NCBI GenBank assembly: GCA_039566865.1
Contig: CM076960.1
Location: 16,846,501 to 16,910,500, forward strand
Source: Aurelia coerulea
Taxonomy: Eukaryota; Cnidaria; Scyphozoa; Semaeostomeae; Ulmaridae
Direction of reading: 5' to 3'
DNA length: 64,000 nt
Both the position numbers and the translations under genes were made by a program. Positions 10,801 to 23,597 of this stretch are shown here, in pieces (the stretch's first letter is position 1; each line of letters starts with the position of its first letter). The notes beneath the pieces were generated by a model that was given only the letters and a program-made list of their open reading frames with translations, ran no database searches and was not told the DNA's origin.

Positions 10801-13800
10801 ATCATGTGTGAGTGTTGCAAGTTGCTTCAAGGATGGGTGGATTTGCGTTTTCCTCAATTTGCTATGAGATTAAATTTGAACAGAGCTTTTGGAGAGACTG
10901 CTGTTGGATTTTGCTGTGTTATGTCTGGTCTCAAACACAAGTCTCAAGAAGATGCTGTAAAAATGCAGACCTTGAATGTCAAACATTTCATTGTTGATTA
11001 GCTGATTGAGCTTTGTTGTTAGAAACATAATTTTGTTGATTGTTCTTTGGTAAATTGCTGATGAATTGATTACGAACTGAATGCAGGCTTCATTAGAAAT
11101 ATTCTATGCATGTGAGCAACTGATAGGGGAAAATGTGCTGGCAATCAAGCACTCTCATTAGAGTATATACAGTATACTGCAATGAATGTGTAATGATGTT
11201 TTGTGCCTGCGAGCAGCACTCATGCACTCGCACACATTAATGAGGCCTGATACTTTGGTTGGTTGATCATGTTTGAGTCATTGATTGATAGATTCTTTGG
11301 TGGAACAGATGTGGAACATGAGATGATATTTGCCAATCTCTTGACTTGTATTTGTTTAAGAACATTAATAGTATGTAACGTATATTTTTGTACTGGAAGT
11401 TATCCATCATGGGGTGGTCCAAAGTATGCTGATCTCAGAACTTTTCACCTTGCTAAGATTCCATACATGTCAGTCTTATTGTTTTCCCACACATGAATTT
11501 TTTTGCATTTACGTAGAAATCATTTTGCACCCTGAATTAGCAGACTATTTCGTGAATATTTCATTAATTTCACCAATGTATCCCGTTGTGCCAAGTTCAC
11601 TGTTAAAGAGGGACATCTGAGAACTTTCAGCTTTAAGACATAACAGCTGAATTTTAGTTACTTATCAAAATCAATGTTGTAATCTACAGTAATTCTCTAT
11701 TGCAAGGTCTGAGACATTTTGGCTGATGTTTGTTGGCTGGAATGTTTTACCACAGGTTTCTTTCATTTGATTGAAAACGTGCTCTCCGCTCTTTCATGAT
11801 ACTGGCTATGTTCTAGGCCAAGCTATCAGTTTGTTGCAAACTTCCTAAATTTTGTCATCAAGTTTAGAGTAAAAACATCCCAACTTCCCATTTTTAAGAA
11901 CTTACAGCAGTGTGAATTGTACACGTAATCACCTGTACGAAAATACAAGGCCATGTAATAGCCATGTACAAGCCTTGTAGTTATGGCCTTGTAACCTTGT
12001 TATAGCCTGGAATAGCCTTGCTGTAACCTTGTAAATGGCTTGAAAAATGCTAATTAGCCTTGTAGAAGCCTTGTGGAAACCTTGTGTCAGACTGGTTGCA
12101 GCTTGGAATCTTACTGATAGCCTTGTAATTTTCTTCCAAGGTTAGTACAAGGTTATAACAAGGTCATAATCCCCTCTACAAGGCTAAAACTTGGCCTGTA
12201 CAAGGCCAAGTTTAGCCTTGTATTTTTGTACAGGAAGGAACGGTATCGATTTTCGCGATTTTGGTTTAAAGAACGATTTTGGCATACTTTTTCGCAAAAT
12301 TGCCTATGTACTCTTCATATCTGATTCCTGCAAAATTGGTATAAGATCGGGTATACTTTTCGCAAAATTTTGGGTACGGGGACGTGCCATCGGGAAGGGT
12401 ATCGATTTTCACGATTTTGGTATAAGGAACGGTATCGATTTTCGCGATTTTGGTTTAAAGAACGATTTTGGCATACTTTTTCGCAAAATTGGTATAAGAT
12501 CGGGTATACTTTTCGCAAAATTGGTATAAGATCGGGTATACTTTTTCGCAAAATTGTTATAAGATCGGGTATACTTTTTCGCAAAATTGGTATAAGATCA
12601 GGTATACTTTTTCGTAAAATTGGTATAAAGTCGGGTATACTTTTTCGTAAAATTGGTATAAGATCGGGTATACTTTTCGCAAAATTGGTATAAGATCGGG
12701 TATACTTTTCGCAAAATTGGTATAAGATCGGGTATACTTTTCGCAAAATTGGTATAAGATCGGGTATACTTTTCGCAAAATTGGTATAAGATCGGGTATA
12801 CTTTTCGCAAAATTGGTATAAGATCGGGTATACTTTTTCGTAAAATTGGTATAAGATCGGGTATACTTTTTCGTAAAATTGGTATAAGATCGGGTATACT
12901 TTTTCGCAAAATTGGTATAAGATCGGGTATACTTTTCGCAAAATTGGTATAAGATCAGGTATACTTTTCGCAAAATTGTTATAAGATCGGGTATACTTTT
13001 CGCAAAATTGGTATAAGATCGCGGGTATACGTAAAATTGGTATAAGATCGGGTATACTTTTTTATAAGATCGGGTATACTTTTCGCAAAATTGGTATAAG
13101 ATCGTATACTTTTCGCAAAATTGGTATAAGATCGGGTATACTTTTCGCAAAATTGGTATAAGATCGGGTATACTTTTTCGCAAAATTGGTATAAGATCGG
13201 GTATACTTTTCGCAAAATTGGTATAAGATCGGGTATACTTTTTCGTAAAATTGGTATAAGATCGGGTATACTTTTTCGTAAAATTGGTATAAGATCGGGT
13301 ATACTTTTTCGGAAAATTGGTATAAAGTCGGGTATACTTTTCGCAAAATTGGTACAAGGAACGGGTATGTTTTTGAAGCTTCGATGGCATGTCCCCGACC
13401 AAAACTTGGTCAAGTACGCCCCCCCTGGGAACTCCTGTGCCATCCGCAACATTTCAAAACAAACTTTATTAAGCTTGTCCAATGTTTAGACATTGCTCAC
13501 TCAAGCACCTAATATGATACGGGAAAGAAATGAAGCTAAAGTAAAGATCTGATAAAGATTTCCTTTTTTTAAATGAATAGTTTCTTGAGCCATATTTTCC
13601 CAGTACTGGAGTTTCTTAATTTTCTGGCGATCTAATGGCTGAGAAGCAGTTTCTTATAAAAAATACATGTATTATTTGAAGTGTTTCAGGCTGTAGATTT
13701 CGTGTTGATGTATCTATATTTCATAAGAAACCGCTTTTACGAAATTCAACTCTCAGACTGCCAAAAAATAAGACACTCCAGCACTGGGAAAATATAACTT

Positions 13801-16800
13801 AAGAAACTATTTATTTTGATAAAGGAAATCCTTAGCATATCTTTTTACATTTTTTCACTTGTTTCCCGATTACTCGGAAGGTACTTTGAGTAATGTCCAT
13901 ATACATTGGAAAGGCTTCAAAAACTTTGTTTTGACATTTGTATGATGGTACAGGTTTTAAACATGAAGATTATTATGGAACCCATAAGAAACTCGTAAAA
14001 AACTGTGAGAACTCAAAATCTGACAATTTTAAGAAACTTTCAATATTTGCTCAAATTCTTCGTTTCTTATAAATAATACTTGTAGTACTGCTCAGGGCCG
14101 TCGCCATAGGGGGGTGTAGGGGGTGTGACACCCCCCCCCCCTGGAAAAGTGGCTGTCGGCAAATCAAGCTCGATCCTCAAGGCAGCATTTGCCGACAAAT
14201 GTCCATCCAAATGTGGGAAGCCCCAATTCAGGTATTCTATTCTCCAGAGCGCTGATACTACGAGAATTTCAGACTGTAAATTAAGATGATCTCTTGATTA
14301 CATACATGTATAGTGTATAGGGTAGTATAACCCTAATATATATAACCGTTGCAGATGCGCAAATATTTTGCTCGCTTCGCTTGCACTGCCCTACCTAAGT
14401 TCCCTATCTAACGCCGGTACCCTTTTAGTTTTACAAGAAGATTAGCCAAAAGATTAACCGACAGCCAAAAGTCTTTTTCGACAATCACGTTTCAAAGGGT
14501 GACTGTCATATCATAGAACATGTATCAACGATAAGGTTGAATTTTCAACGACCACACCCAATAACCACGCCCCTTGTCGGCAAATTCAAGGTTTACACCC
14601 CCCTTCCTCGACTTCCCTCGCGACTGCCCTGGACTGCTGTTATACATAGTCACGCTTGAAACTTAAACTTGTTTAGACAAGACAAACCCAGATATCTGCC
14701 AATGGTTCGTTTACAGTTTCTTTTTATCCTTGATGACTTATTACATCATGTTTTACATGATTTTTTAAGCTTTTAGTCTGATATAATCTTAGCTAACTTA
14801 CATCGTGCCGTTTGCAACTGCGATATAATCAGGCAACTTAGGATCATCTCAATTTTCATGCAATTTTGACGCAAACAAACAAAAACAGTGGATCATCCTA
14901 GCGCAAATGCTATGATACTAATTTTCAAGGTCCCATTTGATTTACTGGGTATGAGAATATAAAGCCTAAAGATTTTGATAACGGTGTTTGTTTGCGTGTG
15001 GTACGTCGTAAGCATGTGAATCAAGTATTCTTTAATAAAACGACAGTGTACTGAGAAATTGAAAAAACACTACGTTTCGAGCTTTCCTCTTCATCAGGTG
15101 TCAATATTAAGATTTTGGATGGAAAAACTGGTTAATCATCTTAAAAATTAAGCAACTAAGTTGTGTTTAAATTTGTTTTTAATCAATCTACCGAAGTTCT
15201 GAAAGTGTAAATATTACACGTATTGTTTTTGATAAGAAATAGCTTATAAGAAATAGAGGCTTGATTTTTCAAAAGTTGAGAGACAACCCACCTGAATTTA
15301 AAAAGTTAAGAAACTTTTGTAATTTACAATTTTAATTTACCTGTCGCAGTTATAGCAACTGTTTCGACATTATTTTGAGTGCGAATTATGTTATTTACTT
15401 GTTTTGAGATCTTACTAAGTAATTTAAGAGCCCTCATGACAAAGCTAAATTAAGCTACAGCGAATGAACATTAGAAGTCTCAGATTTAACTTATTATTTT
15501 TCATGCAAAACCATTATCTTTCTGTTAAATATTTCCTTTGAGGAAACATCAAAGCACAATTTTTTGATTGTTTGATAAACGCGTCTAGCCTCACTACATA
15601 AGGACCCTAGGAACAAATTTGTTCCTGGACCAATCAGGATGCAACACTTGAAATAACTTGATGGGATTGGCTGATTCTTCTTCAATTTAAACTTCCCGCC
15701 AAAGGCAAACAAACTAATTCGAACAAGGCGTTCGACTGAACTGCTACAACGATCAAAATCTCAAAGTAGCGAACGAATTTACGAGATCTTTTGCGTCCCC
15801 AAACAACCAAAATATCACTTATGGGTAGGATTTTTTTGCTTTAATAGCTTGAAGAAACATTCATCTAAGTACTGATAGCTTGTTTTGCAGTGTAGCACTT
15901 CAGGAAAACCACTTTTTGCGGCATTTTAGGGTCGGTGGTTTCGAAAAAAAATACCAGGTGATTTAGGCCATGTCCGTTTCTGGAAGCGTAAGTCCATGAG
16001 TCGTAGTTATAGCGTCCAGCAGCCTATCAATAGCGATAACCTACGAACATATAATCAGTCCAGCGTCCATCAGCCTATCAATAGCGATAACCTACGAACA
16101 TATAATCAGTCTAAAACGCGTCCCGCTAATAGACGCCTCGCCAGATTCCTTCAAATTTAATACACTTACCTCACATAAGTATTGCACCACCTTACCCAAA
16201 ATGGCGCCCAAAAGTGTCTTTTTGCCCAACCAACAAAATTTACATAACAAAAGCATCAGCATTTAAGGGTTTCTCTGCCGGGTGTTTTGGTGGGAAAAGA
16301 ATTGTTAATTCGTTTGTTTTTCATTCACAAGTAAAATGAAACGTTTGTTTGTTGATTTCTTTGATAAATTAGCAAAAACCTCCGGACAACACTGCACAAG
16401 ATTTTGGGAGCGTAGCTGGAGGAGTAGGCCAAAACAAAATGAGAAAGGGATAGATATCTGGGGGCAAAGACAACAACATTTTATAGTTTTAAAATTAGGA
16501 TTCTACAAACTTTATCGCTATGACAAAAGTTTTCCGTGAGGAACGCAAGAAGGATAAACACAAGGGAAAATGGAAAGAAACCATTCCAAGGTAAGAATAT
16601 CCTTGATATCACTTTTATCACATTAACATTGATTTTGCTTCCTGGAAGACTTTAGGCAGGTGGTTGACACTTAAATATATGGATTTTGATGTGCTTAACA
16701 AAATCGCTACGGTTTAATTTAGTTTCAAGGCAATTTGAAATTTAGCAAGTGACTGGAGCGTGTTTTCTTAAACCTGACTCCTTCTGAGACAAATTTAAGT

Positions 16801-19800
16801 TCAGTTACATTGAATGATGGCTTTGTATTTATTTGAATTTTCTTCTTTTGTCACATTCGAGTGGAAAACTTTTATCATGGTGATAAATGTTGTTGAATCC
16901 CAATTTGAAAACACTAAAATGTTGTTATCTTTGCCCCCATATATCTATCCGTTTCTCATTTTGTTTTGGCCTACTCCTCCAGCTACGCTCCCAAAATCTT
17001 GTGCAGTATTGTCCGGAGGTTTTTGCTAATTTATCAAAGAAACCAACAAAATAACGCTTCATTTCATTTATGAATGAAAAGCAAACGAATTAGCAATTCT
17101 TTTCCCACCAAAACACCCGGTAGAGAAACCCTTCAATGCTGATGCTTTTGTTATGCAAATTTTTTTGGTTGGGCTGCAAGACACTTTTGGGCGCCATTTT
17201 GTGTTAGGTGGTGCAATACTTATGTGAGGTAAGTGAAGTGTACATGGTAAACAGTACAAGGGTGGCAACAACAACAGCAACAACAACAACAACATTTTTT
17301 TAGCGTCCATCAGTCTATCAATGGCGATAACTACGATCTTGTAATCATTCTACAATATAGGCTATAAGGTATAAATTTTCGTTATGATTTAAATTTTCGA
17401 ACAGATTCAAATTTCGTAGCACATCTGCATTTTTTTAGGTTGATTTAACCAAATTGCGTTAAATGACTTTATGTACTCCCCAGGGAGACTTCTGTCAGTG
17501 CAGAAATTGATTTTCGAACTAATTGGATGTTGATTACATCAGAGTTAAAATTTCCGCGCAGATGTCATTTTTAGTTCATCATGAAGATTTAAATTTTCAA
17601 ATTGCTGTAAAGAAATTCCCACGTCTTTGCATCAGGTTCAGTACAACTTTTCTTTATTCTTATAAAATATTACAATACTACTATACTTTTCTAATTACTA
17701 TACAACACTTAAACAGAAGCGATGCCATAGGGAGCGAAAGACAATGACTACCCCATGGCCAATATTAAAATACACGCAACGTTCAACTAAATACAACTAC
17801 ACTATGAACGATTAGAAACTAATGGATACTATACTAGATTCTGCCTTACATGAGATGTCAGGTCAGGGTTGCGACAAATTTGATGATGTCACGAGCGCAA
17901 CTCATTCATGTTGTTTAAGTGAAAATAAAGATGCTTAATATCTGATGTGACGCAGAATTTACAAAGAAAAAGAAACATTTACGTTAAAGGACTTGGTGGT
18001 TGCTTAGTACATAACTGCAGCCTCTAAGATCTCAATCAAACCGACCAGTTTCGTGGGTGAAGCGTGAAGTCAATTCGAGTACATTTCTGTTCAAGTCATA
18101 CGAAACGTCTTGATCACGTTATAGTAAAAGCTGCGTCACAGCATCACTTGAAAGATTAATGATTTGTACAAATTTTTGTAATAATGAGCAATCTCAGCGA
18201 GAACATCTCCACGTTGAACATCAAAAGAAGGGCAGAGCAACAACCGACACATCCTTGGCTTTGCAGTGGTGTTAGCAGCTGCTTTCCAAAGTCGTAATTC
18301 TCAGCCGTAACTCGTTTGTAATTTCCTCTTCATGCTGAGTTTTCCAAAGATTTAGCTCCTCGTGCTCGTGGGAGTGTATTTCAAGTTAAAGTTGTTCCTT
18401 GCACGTATTTTGTGACCCAGCACTGAAAACCCGCAGGTTCCAAATCGTTAAAAAGGCTGGTGTAAAATATAGTGACCTATTTCTTTGAACTGAATGGCTT
18501 CAAAGAAACTTTAGCTATTTCTCTATAATTCTACCGATGTACTTTTCTGAAATTTCTACCATTTCAAGAATTGAAGAAATTTGTTTAAAAGCCTTTGAAA
18601 CATTGTAATTTCTAAACTGGTTGACGCAACACTAAATAATTCCAAGAAAACCATAGTTTATGAATGTCTACGGTATGGTATCAAGCACAATTCTGTCACT
18701 GTTCTGGTTTATGATTTATAAATTTGATGACGTCACATTCTTAGGGTGTCCAATCTTAAAGGGGCATTCCGCAGAAAAAAATCGGATATCGGTGAACTGC
18801 GTTGTTTGCTTTCAAAACAAATATGCTTATCATTATAAACATTTTCCAATGTTTCACCAACTTGAATAAAATTCAAACGGGCCAAAAACGAAACAGATAT
18901 TTTTCAAAATAGAGGCCGAGAACTCAGCCATATCCTGGAATTTGAATCCGAGACAGAAAACGAGAATTCTCGGTAAAGCCGATCAATTCTCTTGAGCGTA
19001 GTCGACCGTGGACACATGAATGAACGAATACAACAGGACATTCAAACTCAATTTAACGAGCGACGCGCAACTGGCCTATCAAGATTCGTCGATAACCGAC
19101 CTACGGACAATAACGAGAATATGCTACCTTTGTTCGCCGAGAACGATGCATAAAAATGATAGGGTATTGAAATTGAAATTCTTCTATATGTTTTCTTCCA
19201 TATCTCACGTTTGAGAAGTGCGATCGAGGAAAGGAAAACGATTTCCGAGGGCTGACATAATCTGTTTCTCGAACGGTATGACAGTATCAATATCTGCATG
19301 CATTAAAGGTGATGGTCTGCACAAATGGTTACTGCATCTTTTGTTCGATTCAATGGTTTTAGTGGTATAATTTCACTTTGGGAGTCCTTGATGTCCTGAT
19401 TATTTTCGGGATCGCAGAGTTGTTCTTTTTACTAAAAAGTTCATGAACGGTTGTTAAAAATAGCCAGGTTTACGATGCAAAAATTTGGCCTAACTCAATA
19501 TGATAATACTTTAGCCCTAATATCTTGCTTGAGAGTGATATCCAGCGATAACGATTCATTAAAGCTGTTTAGAGCGATAACATGGCTCACGACAGCAAAA
19601 GTGGCCTAACCGTCTTTATATGTATCTATGATATCCAGTTTAGAAAGGTAGCCAGGTTTACGAAACAAAATTTTGGCCTAAATTTGTTTACGATTATAAT
19701 ACTTCAGCCGTAACAACTAGTTTTAAGAGTGATAATTGGGCCTGCGATAACAATTTCCTTAGGCTGCAAAATTATGCTTGAGCGATAGCATAAAAATGTG

Positions 19801-22800
19801 GCCTGAATTTCTGGAGATGCGTCAATAGTATCTACAGAGTGTCCTAAAAACGATGCCCCGTTTGCCTAAAGATTACGACAAAACGGCGAAAGATTCTTGC
19901 CAAAATTGTATATGGTGTTGCTCTTCAGATGTTCAAATAAATTTTGCTGCCATCCCCGTAAAAATCCGTTGAATAATGATTGAGCTATGACCTCCAGAAG
20001 ACCAAATTTGCCTGATGACTGAAACAAGCGAGTGGCCATTTTGTCTCACTATCTTGCAGTGGTAATAGCATCATGTGACGTAAGAGATAATTTCTGCGAG
20101 ATAAGGAACAGTTAAAAACTCTCTGATGATTTATCAGAATTTTCACGAGAGCTATGACATTGGAGGCTGCTGTTTCATTTCATCCATGGATCTATTTATC
20201 GATGCAAAATAGTAAGACAAAATGACCGTTCGCTGGTTTCAGTCATCAGGCAAATTTGGCCCCCTGGAGGTCCTAGCTCCATCATTTTTCAATGGATTTT
20301 TACGGGGATTGTAGCAAACTTTAATTGAATATCTGAAGGGCAACATCATGCAAAATTTTGGCGAGAATCTTTTGCCTTTTGTCGAAATCTTCAGGCAAAC
20401 GGGGCATAATCTTTTTGGGACACCCTGTAGTTTAGAAAGCCAGCAAGGTTTACCATATGAATTTTGGCCTTTGTTCTCAAGACCATAATACTTTAGCCGT
20501 GATATCTGGTTTGAAAGTGATAATCAGCGATAACGATTCACTGAAGTTGTTCAGAGCGATAACTTTGCGAACAGTGGCATGCAGTTGTTCATTTGTAATA
20601 TCCAAGATACGATTAGTACGATACGATTACGATAATACGATACGATATGATTGATACGATTAATACGATTAATACGATTAATACGATTAGGCTGAGAATC
20701 ATCATAGGCATAGGAGACAGGGGGCTGGTGACTACAATCCCTCCCCCAACGTTAGAAAAATTTGTAAAATCAGCCATAATCGGGCAGAAATCTGCCTTAA
20801 GTCGGGCAACGTTTTTGTAAACATGATTTTTTCTCGGGCAGCCCTTCCCACCCAATTTGATCTTCCCCAACGCAGCATAGGGCTCAAATCTTTTAACTCT
20901 TTAAAAAGGTTGGTGTAAAATTATATGGCATTTGTCTTTGAATTGGATGGCTTGAAAGGAACTTATGTTACTTTGCTGTAAATCTGCCGTGGAAATTTTT
21001 TGATATCTTGATTTTTTTCAAAATGGCAGCAATTTAACTATTTTTGAAAAAATTCATGGAAAATTTTGAAAAAATTTAAATCATCGTAAATCCTAAACTA
21101 AGAGAGGAAACATTATATAACCTAAAAGAAAACCATAGTTTATGAAGGCCTATACTACAACATAGTGGCAAGCAGAAATTTGCAGCTTTTCTAGTTTAGG
21201 ATTTAGAAATTTGATGACGTCTTAGCCTCAAATTTAATAAATGTTGCCATCTTGAAACTAAGGAAGATTTCAATAAATTGCCACGGTAGATTTTCAGCAA
21301 AACTCTAAGTTCCTTCCAAGCCATTTATTTCAAAGAAAACTGCAAAAGAATTTACACCGACCCTTTTAAAGATTTGAGGCCTATGTTCCCCAACGCTCAT
21401 GCTGAGAATGTATTAAGATGGTGTGAGCACCCGAATTGTAGCATTTTCTGGCCTCATGCCTTAATGTGTTTGGCTTAAAATGCCCTTTCTCGCCCTAATA
21501 ATTAGGAAATCCCCGCAATGATAATTTAGCGACAATCAGAGCTTTAATTTGCTAACAATGAAGGGCACCGTTGTCATCTAACCTCAGACCGTTAATGTCC
21601 CCGTTTACCTGCAGACTGTTTGCAGGCTATTCACTTGAACTGCTCAACCAGTGAATACAGCTATTGAGAAATAATAGATTTAACAAGGCAGGTCAATTCG
21701 TAAAGCTCGCCGGGGTCAGCTATGGTGTGCAGCGACCTTGAAGAGTTAATGAAGCCTGCGACACTGTAATTTGCTGAGGTCGCACTTACTTTGTTATTTG
21801 GGTGCTGCAGACTGCCTGCTCTAGACATCCTGAGAGATGCTGTTTCCAGAGCATGCTTTACCAATACCAGATGTTAATGGAAATCATATTCTCGGATATC
21901 AGCAATATGCAAACTACTTGGGAGCTATGCAGAGTATGTTTGGAAAGTGTGGCGGTATGCCTCCTGGCCCGGGATTTCTTGGACCTGCGACTTTTGGAGG
22001 ACCGAGGCTGCACAGACCGGGTCAGTAATTTTCACTGAATCTATTGTCTTTTGATTTGATTACCAGACAATTTTAACGCGTTCCGGTTAATCTGCAAACT
22101 CTCTGAATGAACAAAGATAAGGTAGCTTTTTGAACAAATTTGCGATGCAGATATGCGTTTCGTTTGCTTCAAAGGATGCGTACTGTTTCGAACTTTGCAT
22201 ATGTAATATTGAGATCGTTATTGCTGTCGTTTTGTTTCATATAGCTAGGCCATTGTGTAGTTAGCAGTTTGATGTGTTTGGAATTTTGCAAAGTTTCTTT
22301 CTGTAAAGGCAAACAATGATGTACACGTATTTTGTCAACAGAAACTTCTGATAAGAAACTCACTTTTTAGATCGCTAGAAAAATAAAGAATCTCAAGTAC
22401 TGGGAAAAATTGTTTTCTAAGAAAGCATTTTTTTCGTCAAGAAGTCCTTAGTATATCTTTACTTTGTCTTCACTCCCTTCAAGTACAGTAAGAAGCCGCA
22501 AAATACAAACCACTTTATAAGAAACCTCGGGCTGATTTTTTTAGAAATGGTGCCCTAATATAAGAAGCTTCTCAGCCTGATTTTAGGAACGTTTCTTATA
22601 GGAGGATCCCAAATATATTCATATTTGATAAAATTAGATGCCAAACATTTTTTAGAGATTTGATTCAAAAGAACGTACATTATAAGTAGAAACTCCTATA
22701 AAAAGTACGTTTGGCTATCTACTAGAGGATGCAAATTATGATATTGTGGTGACTACTGTTGCTAGATGTTGTTTTCATTTGCGGTGTCTCCTCAGTTTTT

Positions 22801-23520
22801 CCTCACATATTTTTTTCACAAGAAACTAAGAATTTGAGCTAGTACTGATAGTTTCTTATAATTACCAGATTTTGCGTAATCAGAGTTTCTTACGAGCTTC
22901 TTTGAGGGTCTTTACGTTCTTTTTTCGCTTGTTAATCGCTGCTAGCCTCTTTATCGAGTGCTCATCCATTGAAAATAGCACAAGAACATGATAAAGAGGC
23001 TAGCAGCGATTAAGAGGCGAAAACACAATCACATAGCCCCGTTTTCGTTTGCGCAATATGACGTCACTTCGCTTAAATTCCTTATTATTTGAATACGTAA
23101 TTTCACAAGGAGAAGGCGAAAAATAGTGGAAAAAAGTATCTTACTTCGTTCATAGTAGTATTATCTTGTATTTGATCATCAATCATACCAACCCGGACTT
23201 GTCCTTTAAACGGGAGTACGTTTTTGGGACACCCAGTAGGAAGAAAATTAAAAGTTTACGTCTTAATCTTCTTTAGCGCTCGTGTAGCATGAACATCAGA
23301 CTTAAAAGTTGTGACATCGTGTCTTTGCCAGCCAATTTGATTTATAAAGTGTTATCGGCATGTTCTCGCACATCTTATGTCTTGATATCTTGTTAAACGT
23401 CAGTCACTGCATGTTTTAAACCATGGATTGAACAGTTACTTTAAAGTTATATTTCATTAGGCCACAAAGATATATTTCCAGGCATATTGTTTTACCAATC
23501 TTTGCTCATTCATATTTTCC

Positions 23521-23597
<77 letters not shown>

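Noticed and set aside
12320..13367. Regular short repeats resembling a CRISPR array
   Set aside because: Units are contiguous without unique spacers, and the surrounding DNA is intron-bearing animal sequence.
12315..13482. Long minus-strand open frames of up to 281 residues rich in KVYPILYQFCEK
   Set aside because: They are read-through of the 31/32-bp tandem unit in several frames at once and show no non-repetitive coding sequence.
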